DNA from: Atkinsonella hypoxylon
Lineage: Eukaryota; Ascomycota; Sordariomycetes; Hypocreales; Clavicipitaceae
DNA: 64,000 nucleotides
Direction of reading: 5' to 3'
NCBI GenBank assembly: GCA_000729835.1
Contig: JFHB01000112.1
Location: forward strand, 1-64,000
How positions within the stretch are numbered: the first letter of the stretch is position 1; each line of letters opens with the position of its first letter. Shown here one piece after another: positions 1 through 10,720 of this stretch. Position numbers and translations under genes: made by a program. Below the pieces are notes generated by a model. The model saw nothing but the letters and a program-made list of their open reading frames with translations, had not been told where the DNA came from and ran no database searches.

Positions 1-320
1 AAATAGTTAGTATATATACTTTATATATATAATTACTTTTAATTAATATACTAAGTAGAGGTAAAGGTAGAGGCATTAATAGAATATATTAAAATATTAA
101 TACTATAAAAGATATTAGTATAATTTATATAATAATTTAATATATACAATATAATAATAGCTAGATCCTTCTTACTAGGCGCAATAATAATATAGAAAGA
201 AGGAAAAAAAGAAAGAAAGAGAGATAAAAGAAAGTAAGCTTATAGTTAAAGGCTAATGTAATCCCTACTAATATTAAATAAAATTAACACTATATTGTCT
301 ATATATACTAGGTATATACT
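1..320. repeat. AT-rich, probably RIP-degraded repeat DNA
   Basis: This stretch is almost entirely A and T, with TATA/TTAA runs and purine runs near 195-235, and carries no open reading frame of note. It runs into the repeat copy at about 305-420. Such AT-rich tracts in filamentous ascomycetes are commonly remnants of transposons mutated by repeat-induced point mutation; that origin is inferred here and not shown. Confidence 0.55.
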
Positions 321-421
321 AAGTATATGCTATTCTGCCTAAATCTACACCCGCTCTGGCTCCACTCTAGACCAATCTACATATACGCTGGACCTGAGAT
401 TTACTGTACACCCCCTATCGG
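305..421 (+). repeat. Single-arm copy of the 16.9-17.3 kb foldback element
   Basis: About 115 bp match one arm of the inverted-repeat element at 16930-17325. Shared landmarks in the same order are a TATGCTATTCTGCCTAAATC block, a CCGCTCTGGCTCCACTCT block, GACCAATC, and GGACCTGAGATTTACTG followed by a C-rich end. The copy abuts the AT-rich tract on its left. Only one arm is visible, so it is a truncated or solo copy. Confidence 0.75.
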
Positions 422-1919
422 GGCAGCAGCAGCAGCCCCCACCTGGACCCCACGCAAATGGGTTGGATCTCTAGTTTTAGTCCTCAGGTACCTAGGTACC
501 TGTCAGTATTTTGCCGTTTTGCCAGTACCAGACCCATCCGCCTCTGCATATTTACGTGGCACGCTCTGGAGGCACCAAAATTATTGACGTCTGGTTGTTA
601 GTTAATGACATATATATATATACTGGAGCTGTAGTCTACAACTAGCCTAATTCATTACAAAAGCAATTCCTGTTATTTTTATTTTCAAAAAGTATACACA
701 TGAAGCAGCTTAACTATTGTTCTCGCTTAAGAGAAGCTTTTGGTGAACTCCCAGCCTTTAATTCTATACATCTTTAGGGATTATGTAGTTTTTTAGTGTG
801 GAGTTAGAGAGAAGAAGGGTGGCTACTATCTCAATAGCAGTTTTGTGCTGCGCGGTTAGTACTACCGGTTGACTCGTAAAAGATGGTGCAATCCAGCGAT
901 CCGAGCACACACAACAAGAAGACCATTATCATGAAGATTACTATCCATCCTCTAATTCACATCATATTCGGCTAGCAACTTCCTACTGAACACTTCTCAC
1001 CCCTACGCCCAGTAAAGTTTGCGACAGCGAGTCCCACACTACAACCGCTAAACCTACCCAATACCCCTATTCCACCTCGACTCTAACAAAGTCGCAGATC
1101 CTTCCTTCCTTCACTCCCCCAGCACCTTTGCAGGGTCTGCAGCGGAAACTTGGGCAGTATATGCCGACAAGATATGAGGGTTACGCGTCACAAAGGACTC
1201 ATCGACAAGGTTGCGAGAGACTGCGACTGGTGACATGAGACAGGTTGATCAGTCAGAGACATCGCCATCATTCTATGGAATTGAAGATCTTTGCTAGGTA
1301 TGGCCTACCAGGCTGGGCCACAACGGTTGACGCGCCAAAGAAGGCGGCTAACGCTGAGGAAAGGGTGATGAGAAAGAGCATGTTGGGTTGAGTCTAGGAC
1401 GGAGACAACCAGACGGTATCGGACGAGACGAGATGCTACCAGAGAAACTTTGGTGGCTAGATGTAAAAGAGGAGGAAGTTTCAATGTCAATAACTGTCCA
1501 GAATTATATGCACTTTAAATCTTCCCCGCGTGATCGCTCCGATTCACATGACATGGACAGGTGGGAGGGCCTCGCAGTATGCATGCATGCAGGTGTGCCT
1601 TCGTTTTTCCCGCTTTTTATCAAGTGACCAAAGTCTAGTAGTTTCCTCCCGCTTCCATGTTTCAAAAGTTCCCAACCAGCCGCTTCCTTAAGGCCACGCC
1701 GTCCTCTCTTCGCGGAACTATCCGAAGATAAGCTGTTTGCTCGCAAACAGTCTTCATTTTGTACCTATGCTATAACCTGCTTCACACTAAACAAGCCTAC
1801 TTATTACTGCTCCGCTCTTTTTGATATCAGAACCGAAGAAAAGAGCAAGTGGAAAGCAATTGAACAAGCATCAGAGAAAGACACCACATTATCCAACGAC
1901 TTCTTACTAGCCGCGTATA
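422..1919. other. Intergenic region upstream of the UstYa-like gene
   Basis: No gene is supported. Open frames here are short (under 100 codons), overlap on both strands and lack recognisable motifs. A perfect 16-bp palindrome AGGTACCTAGGTACCT lies at 486-501. The last few hundred bases before 1920 presumably hold the promoter of the UstYa-like gene, but no specific element can be named. Confidence 0.5.
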
Positions 1920-3030
1920 ATGTCCAGCGTCAAAGCCCCCTATGAGCGCCTGAGTCAGGATGACAGCTGTTCATGCCAATATGAAGCTGAAAGTCCTTCG
2001 AAAAATGAAGAGGATATCATCTGGACACAAGCCCAGGCGAACCTCGCGCTGTGCTGCTGTGCTGTCATTCTCTTTGCATCAGTATATTTCTGGTTGGCTG
2101 CTTTACTGCATATGAAGCCTACTTCTAGGCCATCTATCATCCAGTGCGCAAAAGAGGTTTCCCCTTATTGTAAGTGAGACTATCAGCCAACACTCCCCAA
2201 GTCCTTTCAAACCTCAGCACCGAAGAACACTGTCCCTACTGTCACTTACGCTTTTGACTCATTTCTAGCGCCGATTTGGGAGGCAGTCGAGTACTGGGAG
2301 GGAAATTTCGAGAATCAGTTTAACCATACTTCGATATATCGTGGCCCTCCGACGCTAGAGCGAGAAAAGGCTTGGGACGATCTCTGGCTCGGTAGGTTGT
2401 GAGTTGCTCGCCTCTCCCAAGTAGCACAGCTAATAGTTCCTGGTCATTATGTACAGTCAATCTTGTTGGCGTGGATGCAGCAGGAATCGAAGCCCTGAAC
2501 CAAACTAGTTCTGGAAAAAAGATTGAAGTCGTCGGAAGTGACCCAGCCAATCCTACATACGGCGCTACACCCGAAGTTTTTCATCAACTACATTGCCTGG
2601 TAAGCTTCCTTCTTGCAATGCAAAATTTCATCTCCTATATGCTTTTTTTGAAGATTGTCACGGACTTGATGCATATGATCATAAACCATGATTACTTATT
2701 AAAATTCCTCGACAGAATGTCATACGCCAATACACCTGGCCGCTTCGGATGTACAACGATTCTTGGGGACGCCTCTATCCCTCAGATCTCATGGATCGTG
2801 TAGGCAGTCGGATGCATGTAGATCACTGCATTGAGACCCTGCGACTCAGTTTAATGTGCTATTCAGATATCACACCAGTATTTCTTCTTGAAGACGATAG
2901 CCTACCGTACGGAGCGGCTGATTTTAACGTTCATCATAAATGTCGCAATTTTCACAAAATCGCAGATTTTATGAAAAAGAACGGTCACACGATACCTGTA
3001 AATAGCGCTGCTCTACATAAAGACTTATAA
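1920..3030 (+). CDS. UstYa-like (DUF3328) membrane-anchored oxidase-family protein
   Basis: Four exons (1920-2169, 2269-2391, 2457-2599, 2716-3030) splice in frame to 276 residues. Residues 1-40 are polar, 41-63 form one membrane helix, and the rest is the UstYa domain. The two family signatures are intact: HQLHC at 167-171 and HVDHC at 206-210, the second followed by the usual Arg-Leu and a Cys-Tyr step. UstYa-family proteins catalyse oxidative cyclisation or related reactions in fungal RiPP (dikaritin) and other secondary-metabolite pathways; the paired HxxHC motifs are thought to be the metal site. Nothing nearby looks like a precursor peptide with repeated Kex2 sites, a partner UstYb, or another biosynthetic enzyme, so the substrate is unknown. 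The gene sits between AT-rich repeats and a foldback element. Family assignment is firm; role is inference. Confidence 0.88.
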
Positions 3031-3327
3031 TTTATGAAGACATTCATGTTTATTACAGCCACTTCCTTAGTTCGTGCCATAGGATAGATTTGCGCTCTCT
3101 GTTACCGGACCAGCGGCCCTTACTGTAGCCAGTGCCAACTTGGACCTTCCTTCCGAAAGGCGACTTGGCTGAACCATTTCTTGTACCGCCTACTATGGCT
3201 TTGACGATTACAGACTGCAAAGTGGAGCAGAACCCCGCCTTGTTGGTTGCGCATATTTTGCCCGTAAAAGTGACTCGACCAACATTCGGCAGGGGTGATC
3301 GGGACTAGAGAGTTGACGAGTATACAC

Positions 3328-3530
3328 ACAAGCCGACCGTGCCCCCCCTTGTAACCCGACCTGACCGCCACTAAGTGACTTCGCCTGCCTTGTAAAGATA
3401 CCTTAGCCAACCATTCTTACCGTAACCCCTAGCCCCTAACCCTGATTCTAACCCTTATGATAAGGCCCCTCTAATAGTCAGGCGAGCTCACTTAGTGGCG
3501 GTCAGGTCTGGGGGGGCATGGTCGGCTTGT
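3328..3530. repeat. Foldback repeat enclosing telomere-like sequence
   Basis: The left arm (3328-3378) and right arm (3488-3530) are reverse complements over about 42 bp, with about nine extra bases in the left arm. Both contain the blocks CTGACCGCCACTAAGTGA and ACAAGCCGACC. The loop of about 110 bp holds degenerate CCCTAA-type repeats at about 3423-3455. A related foldback lies at 51264-51382. Confidence 0.75.
3423..3455. repeat. Degenerate interstitial telomere-like repeat
   Basis: It contains AACCCCTAGCCCCTAACCCT followed by a further CTAACCCTT after a short break, close to the (CCCTAA)n strand of typical filamentous-fungal telomeres. It sits in the loop of the foldback repeat. Confidence 0.55.
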
Positions 3531-4269
3531 CTGAACACTCAGAATTGAATTAAGTGGTCTTCAACAACATACCCTGTTATGCGGGTCAAAAGAACCTCGA
3601 CCCCTCAGTCGTGAAATTCTTCACCCGCGTGATCCCCTCGTGCAGGAAAGCACAGCCAACAGGCAAGGGTTGTGCGGAGCAACGGAGCACTCTCGGCCAA
3701 CCACAGTGTGTTCATTATGTACATGCAGGTGGCTCGCAGTTGAAGAAAATCAAGGCCGGTCGTTGGTACGGACTCACAACTTCACATGTGAGGGTACTTA
3801 CTACTGCATGACCTAAAAATCGGCATATACCCAACGTAATTATTTCCTTGCCATCGAGTCTCGGTGGAATCTCGCTGTTATCGGCGGGGCAATCGACAAA
3901 AAGACTCACCGGACCAACCTTCTAGACTTGGCCTAGGTGGCGGACGGCATGGACAACTAAACCAAGAGATCCGCGCCAGCGCAACGACGGCAGATGTATG
4001 CCCGGCAAGACCTTTGCGGTATGGTCGATATGGGAACGAGCAGGCCGTCTCATTCTCTGTCTTGGCTACTGCCCGTACGAAGTTATATGTACCACTATTC
4101 TCTAGGAAAAAGCAAAGAAATCGAACCTACAAGACATCGATATCAGACTCGAGTCCCTACGCCTGCTCCCTCCCCATACACACAACACACAACTCCAACG
4201 CGGCATCAAAGCTCACAAACACGTTCGATCATCAACCAAGCCAAGACCGTAACGCCATCAATGCAACTC

Positions 4270-5409
4270 CTACGGATAATCCATAAATCCAGCACTCTCC
4301 CCATCTCGACTAACCATGTACCCAAACCTCTCCCTGAACTCGCCTGCCAACGGCCCCGGCAAATCCGTATTCCCCTCAATCTTCACAAACGTCTCCGATC
4401 TACGCCCCCAGAGATCGACACCCTCCCGCACCGCCCGCGCGATCTTATCCCTATCTCTAAACTTGGCCCCGTTCATCCACACATGCGAAAAGCTAGCCAT
4501 CTTGTTCAAGAACTGCTCTATCGTCCCGAAGCAACTACTACAGTGCCACGCTGCATTCTGCAGCCCGCCCTTCTCCCTCAGTCTCTGCAAGTAGCCTCCC
4601 CCAGTCCCGCTCCGCAGCTGGGATGGCGTGATGGTATCTTGGCCATCGTAGAACGTAGCCTGCGGGTGATGCCACTCCGGTCCCGAGTGAAGAAACTGAA
4701 AACTGTAATAGTAGAATCTCGAGTAGAGGGTAAGGCGACGGGGAAAGGTACATTGGCGAAGGAGATGAACTGTCTCGGGGCGTGGAATCTCGTCCACGTC
4801 CGCTACGATGAGCACGTCGCCTTTTTGGGGGGCCTGCTCGGCCTGTAGTCGTGGGAAGACCTGCGTGAACATGGAGTCGCGCTGGAGGTCCTCGTAGTCC
4901 CACGTTAATCTGGCGGTAAAGCCCTCTGGGAATTGTAGGAGGTGATAGATGAGCTTGGGGTGGTACTTTTCGAAACGAGCCCAGTTGTCTCGTATTGTGA
5001 GGTTCTTCTCGCGGCCCTGGAATGAACGTGGCGATTCGACAATGACAAAGTAGTCGACGTGGGGGTAGAGTGTTTCCAGCCGCAGCTCAAGCAAGTCCAG
5101 CTCTGTGTTCATCATGAAGAGGTCGAAGACCTTGCGGCGACTCGCGGTGGGTTCCGGCTGGAACAGCTTGTAGCCATGGTGGGCGCAGAATCTTGCTATC
5201 AACTCTGGTGCGTCGGTTTCTGAAGGAAACAGGCTGGCGTTGCCGTGGGGGACTTGCGACGAAGATGAGAGCGGGTGGTTCGAGAACGTAACGAGTTGCA
5301 GGTCGGCAGCCTCCTGGGCATGCTTGTCAACTAGGTACTGGTAGAATCCCCAAAATACCACACCTGCTAGGAGAAAGGAAACGATGCGAAAAGAGCGACG
5401 AGTCAACAT
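4270..5409 (-). CDS. Glycosyltransferase family 17 (N-acetylglucosaminyltransferase-like)
   Basis: A single-exon gene of 379 residues. The ATG at 5407-5409 is used because the open frame upstream offers only a non-ATG start. It is a type II membrane protein: a short basic N-terminus, one hydrophobic anchor at about 8-26, then a lumenal catalytic domain. From about residue 94 it matches the GT17 pattern: VFDLFMMNTELDLLELRL, a VESPRSFQG block, and the acidic metal-binding motif DVDE at 204-207 within VADVDEIPRP. Animal GT17 is MGAT3, which adds bisecting GlcNAc to N-glycans in the Golgi. Fungal members exist but their acceptor is not well established, so the exact reaction is left open. A YYYSFQF stretch and a paired-cysteine segment (HCSSCFG) follow, as in the family. 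The gene looks intact. Confidence 0.9.
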   Translation of the reverse strand: MLTRRSFRIVSFLLAGVVFWGFYQYLVDKHAQEAADLQLVTFSNHPLSSSSQVPHGNASLFPSETDAPELIARFCAHHGYKLFQPEPTASRRKVFDLFMMNTELDLLELRLETLYPHVDYFVIVESPRSFQGREKNLTIRDNWARFEKYHPKLIYHLLQFPEGFTARLTWDYEDLQRDSMFTQVFPRLQAEQAPQKGDVLIVADVDEIPRPETVHLLRQCTFPRRLTLYSRFYYYSFQFLHSGPEWHHPQATFYDGQDTITPSQLRSGTGGGYLQRLREKGGLQNAAWHCSSCFGTIEQFLNKMASFSHVWMNGAKFRDRDKIARAVREGVDLWGRRSETFVKIEGNTDLPGPLAGEFRERFGYMVSRDGESAGFMDYP

Positions 5410-7126
5410 GCTGACAAACGGTTGTACAGAGACGCGGGCCGTCAAATGGATCGAACTAGGAGCAGCGCATTGCTCTATTCAGAGCAAGGACACTGAGGTT
5501 GTCGTCCAACGTACACAAAATATGGCAGCAAGACGAGAACCCAGCGATTTTCGAGACAGTCGATGAGAGCATGCAATGCATCGAGTCAAGTATTTCGCTA
5601 TGCTGTCAATGACACGATGACTAGTCAGGTCCCATCTCCAGTCCATGTCAACTACACCAGACAAACAAAAGAGGAAATGACAGTCCTATAGAGCACTTAC
5701 AAAAAAAAAGAAAAAAAAAGAGAAAAAAAAACAGGGCGAGAGAAAGCCCATCTCGTCCCTTTCCCCCACATAATTAGTCAAGGGACTGAGGCCATGTCCA
5801 GCTATCTTGACTCAAGAATTCCTCCCAAGGAGCAACATGACGAGCTCAAGTGGAACAGAACGTTGCGGATTCGGCTGGTGTACAACAACCGTTTACGCAG
5901 GGATCCAATCAGAGTGAAGCGTTGCTGCCCTGGACTCCGTCACCCTGAACTCCAGAATCCGCAGAGGCGCCGTGGTTAGCCTAGTCTGGCTTGGCAGGGA
6001 CATGTCATTGGTCATCGGGCTCGGATACTTTTTTGTGTACCCGCATACGTAATTACCGTAGCCGATGCTGCGGCCGTTGATCCAATCTAATAGAATACCC
6101 TGAACATGCAGCAGTAAGTACTTTACCATACATTTGACTAAGAACAGTACATGATAGATTCTGTGTCCATTGTTAAAACGCTGTGACCAAAGTCTTGATG
6201 AATTACAATCTTTCGTTCGAGAAGCTTTTTCATTCTCATTTTTATCAGTGAGTAGCAGTTATAACCTTCAGTTAGCATCTTGATTGATTAATCAAGAGTT
6301 CTATCAATCGAATGCGTAAAAGGACCCTCTCTCTACCCCTTTTAGGCTTAGCTTCTACTACCTAGGTACATACTTAATCGAAAATCGCTTAGGTTCCTGG
6401 GTACACCTACCTAGGGTAGTTCATTAGTACGGATTACTCCACTCCGTAATTAATACGGCGCACAAAACAGTTCTGCATTGTGTTTTGGCATCTGGATATT
6501 CTTCTCAGTTTAATGTCCAAGTCAATTGCCCATCATCATCATGACGCGCGGCCCCTAAATCGATTTTCATGTTATTCCCTACTTATGCGCGCCAATTCCG
6601 TTTCTTCGGCAAGCGCAAGCACTCTTTTGACAACATTTTCTTCAGTCCAAGTCTTGTAAAGGCCTGATAGAAGGTGTCGGGAATTTAAGAAATTATTGCC
6701 AATGAAGAATATATTCTGCGAGACCTTATAGAATGGCAACTGTCATGGATTTTCCTATCAAAAACCGGGGTGATGTGCCATGGTATGTCGATCCTTAAAC
6801 CTATGCGACAGACGACAATAGAACTTCCGAATTCTTTGCCAGTTTTGTAGTCTTCATTTTCACATCTACGGCAGCAAGACTGGTCACTACAACGTAAATG
6901 TGCTCTTTTGTTGCTTTACTTGCCATTACTCAATTAGAAGCTCATTGACCCGATGCGCGACAATTGGAGTAAGTGGACAAGAACGCCCTTTCCCACCATG
7001 ATGATGATGATGATGATGATAGCCCTTGCCGCTTTCACCACCCTTCCGGCTGCTCGTAAATCTCCGATCATGCTGTTCGTAATTTCACCGATGTCTCGCT
7101 CATCTCACCAATGATAGTCGCCTACG
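5410..7126. other. Intergenic region, no gene supported
   Basis: The region contains an A-rich purine tract (5701-5731), a CCTAGGTA-type motif at 6359-6370 and an ATG/GAT trinucleotide microsatellite at about 6999-7021. Open frames are all under 80 codons and without motifs. It should include the promoter of the GT17 gene (right of 5409) and the 3' flank of the gene ending at 7127. Confidence 0.5.
6999..7021. repeat. (ATG)n microsatellite
   Basis: Seven to eight tandem ATG/GAT units lie about 105 bp downstream of the stop codon of the neighbouring minus-strand gene. Confidence 0.9.
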
Positions 7127-9333
7127 CTAACCCCCCAAGATGTACTCTGATATCTCGGCATCAGCGGCATACAAGGCCCAATCCGCGCACCCTGCAAATT
7201 TGGCCTTTTCCACATCTTGTGCGGCATTACTTCTCCGAGTCACCTCCACCACCCCGAATTGAGCTTGGAGTTGCAAAATAGAATGTAGTGCATTGTTCAA
7301 CTGCGTTGCGTCATCGTTCTCCGCCGTCTTTTTCTGAGAAACGCGGTCTGCCTTTAGAGCGTATTTGGCACGGGCGGAGACCATGGCAAATTCCGCTTCG
7401 TCTGCAGACCATGCGTATTCACTTTTTTGCGCTCGTTGCAGAGGTCTAGAGAGCTCTTGATTTCTGGGGATACCAAAAATTGGTTCTACATTCTTCTTGA
7501 TCTTGACCGGCTCGTTTTCAGAGCGTCCGTCTTCGTCATTGTAAATCGAATCATCATCCCAGAATGATTTATCTCTCGTCATGCCCCTCTTGAACTGCCG
7601 TCGGAGGGGAACGTCCGATTCGTCATCGTCATCATAATCTGCTCTTGTTCGCTTGGCGTCCTTTCTCTTCACCGCGTGATATGGAAGAGTTGGAGTCCTC
7701 TGCTGAAAGCTAGCGTGGTTCGATTTTTTCGGGTTATGTAGCAAGACTCGTCGATTAATACGCTCCAAGTTGGTCGTTTCGCCCTTCTTCTGCTTTGTAA
7801 ATTTGGGATGTAGTTGCACGGCGGCTTTCCGCTTGGTCGTGACACTTTTGGTAGGGACGTAATCAGCATCATCATCGCCATCTGAGATGTATGCGAGATC
7901 TAGACTTTGTTGTCAGTACATAGTTGAGATAAGGGCAAGACGACCAACATACCAAAAACTCGTTTCTTCTTTACAGGCGTTGTTTTTTCGCCAGACTGAA
8001 GGTATCCTGAGTACTTGCTGTCCAACGTCTTTCTCAGCTGAGCACTGGACGCCGCTTGGGAAGTAGGTACAGGATCGGCGCCATTAGCACGAGCGAAACT
8101 TGATGACTCCTGCTCTTGTGAGGACAGTTGATGTCCTGCCGGCTTTATAGTCTCACTACCCCGTTTATCTGTATCATCCTGGATCAAGTCACTCGTAGCG
8201 TGATCGGGCTGGGAGATTGAATACTTGCGAGGTTCATCAAACATCCCGAAACTAGCCCCTGCTGAGACTTTTGAGCTCCCAGGCTCATGGAAGAAGCCAT
8301 CAAATTCGGGCGTCGTCGTCCTGGGAGGGCCAATCACATTTCTCATTACTCGTGCAGTGGCAGCTTTTCGTAAGTCTTGCGGTTTGTGTCTCGGTACCTG
8401 TCGGGCAGAAGTTCTTGACAATGATGTTAGGTTTGCACTTGTCGAAGATATGCGAGCCCTCGCTCTCTCTTCCGCCGTTACAACAACAGAGCCCGGAACA
8501 TAGTGAGGGAGCAGGGAAGGCAGCTGTCTGCCAATACTAAGTCTGATCTCCTCAATCTGTGGCTCTGTAGCTGCCGTTTGCTTGTCCTCATGTGCCTTCT
8601 TGACTGGCCCAATATTCTGTGGCATGCTGCTTTGCTGAATCAATGACACCGAAGCCACTTCATCAACATTGGCAAGAATGCCTGACCAAACAACCCGGTT
8701 GCACTGGGGAGTGACATGAATTCCGTCTCGATTGCCATCCACTTTCTCGTGCGTGCTAGACGTCTCTGGCTCTAGAACACACTTCGTCGTTCCCAAAAAA
8801 GGGTCCCGTATCGGGCATGCCGCATCTGCATTTGAGATGAGTTGTCTCGCCCGCTCTTGAGCGTTCCGCAAGACCTCTTCAATGTTAATCCAACCCCAAT
8901 CAGCAGCCCGCTTGATCGCTTCTCTGTCCAGAGTATCCCGAACCATTGCCCCATAGACATTCAAGTCCAAAAAGTCCATCTTCCCAATACCAAACCATCC
9001 ATCCAAACCTTGTGCATACGACCCAAGCCCTCTTTGATGCAAAAAATATGCTGCCTTGGCAATATCGTCTCTCGAGATCACATCGGTTGGCAGGCTGGGC
9101 CGATAGACGTGAATTAACTCTGTGACATGCTTCTTCATGCCGGCTGCGTACTCCTTGAGTTCGTCCCAGGGAATCCTCGATACGTTCTGCTCATAGCGAA
9201 TCCAGACCCTATACTCAGATATGTACTTGGTGAGAAATAGTTGAATCTGGATCCGCGACAGACGAAGAATTGCGGTCGTCAGTTCTGCGAATGTGTAATC
9301 TTCTCGCAATATGTGGCAGATAAGCCATTGCAT
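7127..9333 (-). CDS. Unrecognised protein, main open frame (717 aa), likely C-terminal part of a larger gene
   Basis: Two exons, 9333-7953 and 7899-7127, join through a 53-bp intron (donor GTATGT, acceptor TCTAG) to give 717 residues. I do not recognise the family. Residues 1 to about 170 are an ordered, mostly helical segment rich in Trp and Leu; the middle (about 170-460) is low-complexity with many Ser, Gln and charged residues; the C-terminal third has basic clusters and acidic runs such as DYDDDDESD, which suggest a nuclear or chromatin-associated protein. An open frame of 192 codons lies directly upstream (9930-9355) in the same reading frame, separated by one TAG at 9352-9354. The two may be one gene carrying a nonsense codon, a sequence error or an unseen intron, or translation may start at 9333. 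The intron and codon continuity support this being a real gene; function is unknown. Confidence 0.7.
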
Positions 9334-9351
9334 GCCGAGCCCGAGGTCCTC

Positions 9352-9930
9352 CTAAAACACTCTTTTGGCTGTGCTTGACGTAACGGCACGCATAGGCGAG
9401 CTATGAAAAGGCTTGTTTGGCAGAGCGATGTCATCGTCTGAGCCCCAGTCGATGTCGCTGGGAGAAAGCAAAGGCATCGACATTTTTGATCGGGTATCGA
9501 GAAATGGTGAAGAAAGAAGTGCTGGCTGGTTAGAGCCAAGCGGTTGTTCTGTGTGCACCACGTCTTGTGCACCTTCCTTCGACTTTATCTTGGCAACAGG
9601 CGAAGGAGCTCCGAAGCCTGACTGTAGCATCGGGTCAGCCGTTGCTCTTGCAACTTGAGTTGTCACGTATCGGAGTGCTCTGGTGCTTGGGTTGCCCCGC
9701 CACTTTGCATCGCCTCTCTCGTCATGGCTCTGTTGACGATATTCCCAAGGCATCGTTGCGCAGGCTACCTGCCTTGCTAGGTTATATCGCCGACTCGTCG
9801 GTCGCATGAAACTGTCTCGTCTCACTAAGCCAGTAAAGTCTTCTGCTTCCAGTGGTGTTGCTTCTTCATAGTGCTTCGAGGCTCGACAAGCAGATGCAGG
9901 TCGCAAGTTGTGAGGGCAGCATTCTGTCAT
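9352..9930 (-). CDS. Unrecognised N-terminal open frame ending in TAG in frame with the downstream gene
   Basis: From the ATG at 9928-9930 this frame encodes 192 residues; an ATG 42 codons further upstream (10056) is possible but its extension looks like untranslated sequence. The protein is Arg- and Ser-rich, without recognisable domains, and ends with an acidic patch (DIDWGSDDDIA) and then AKRVF-stop. Beyond the TAG the same frame continues as EDLGLG into the 717-residue open frame without a further stop. No convincing donor (GTAAGT, GTATGT or GTGAGT) was seen upstream that would remove the stop by splicing. The natural reading is a single gene of about 916 codons interrupted once, either truly (CAG or TGG to TAG) or by an error. 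Confidence 0.5.
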   Translation of the reverse strand: MTECCPHNLRPASACRASKHYEEATPLEAEDFTGLVRRDSFMRPTSRRYNLARQVACATMPWEYRQQSHDERGDAKWRGNPSTRALRYVTTQVARATADPMLQSGFGAPSPVAKIKSKEGAQDVVHTEQPLGSNQPALLSSPFLDTRSKMSMPLLSPSDIDWGSDDDIALPNKPFHSSPMRAVTSSTAKRVF

Positions 9931-10720
9931 GACCAACGGTTGTTGGCCGATATAGATATAGTGTATCGGAAAGATGTGCAGAAGGGGGGTAGAAAGCGAA
10001 AATGAGGTTGGGTGCAAGGCGCGGCGGAAATTCAGAAGCAAATCGAACCAATTCATGAATCCGCGTAGAGGGTTTCCCGACTTGTTTCAGCAAGACCCCT
10101 ACTTTGGGTCGAGGTGAAGTGGGATTGAACTGATAGTGAGCGTCGCAATCCATGTGATGGAAGGGCTCCTTTCCTGGTAACTTTGGAAAATATTAAACTC
10201 CACAGTTAGAGCACAATACAATACGGTCCTTGCTCTGTATGTACTATCAAATTTTGGAGAGTGCGCATCTAACTACATCTCGCTAAGCTGAGGACTCTCA
10301 AACCAGCAGGAACGAAGCCTACATGCTTTTGAGAGCTAGAGTCATTTGCCACCATCTCCACCTCAAAAGCTCTGAGCAAACGCATAATACACAGCAGCCT
10401 GAATCGGGAAGCTCATGGCGTCTACCATGCCTTCCAATGCAATGAATGATATACCCTAGAAATAAACCTTCAGCAACAATGTTTGCTTGGACAGGCATCA
10501 CTACGCTATTGGCCGTAATCTGGTTCCGCATGATTCATGCCTAAAACAATGCCCTTAACTCCATATGTGGGTGTCTTGTGATAATTCCTTGTCCTTCTTA
10601 AACGCCTGACAAATAGGAAACACAAATCGGTGAAGGGAAAGCGAATGCTGCAACGCACGAGAGCAAAAGGTAGCCCCTGTGCTGAGCCGAAAGCCTGCAT
10701 ATTTCCCCCCTCAATATCTG
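9931..10720. other. Intergenic region between the split gene and the phosphatase-like gene
   Basis: No gene is supported; open frames are short. It should hold the promoter of the minus-strand gene starting at 9930 and the 3' flank of the phosphatase-like gene. A GTAAGC donor-like site overlaps the last codons of that gene (about 10728-10733), so a short extra 3' exon in this region cannot be excluded. Confidence 0.4.

Larger units (their letters stand above)
3031..4269. other. Intergenic region with a foldback repeat
   Basis: Apart from the foldback repeat at 3328-3530 (listed separately) there is no supported gene. Open frames at about 3554-3811 and 3864-4286 have no recognisable domain, and the latter runs into the antisense of the GT17 gene. 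Confidence 0.5.

Noticed and set aside
3864..4848. Plus-strand frames of 140 and 284 codons overlapping the GT17 gene
   Set aside because: They lie largely antisense to the well-supported GT17 coding region.
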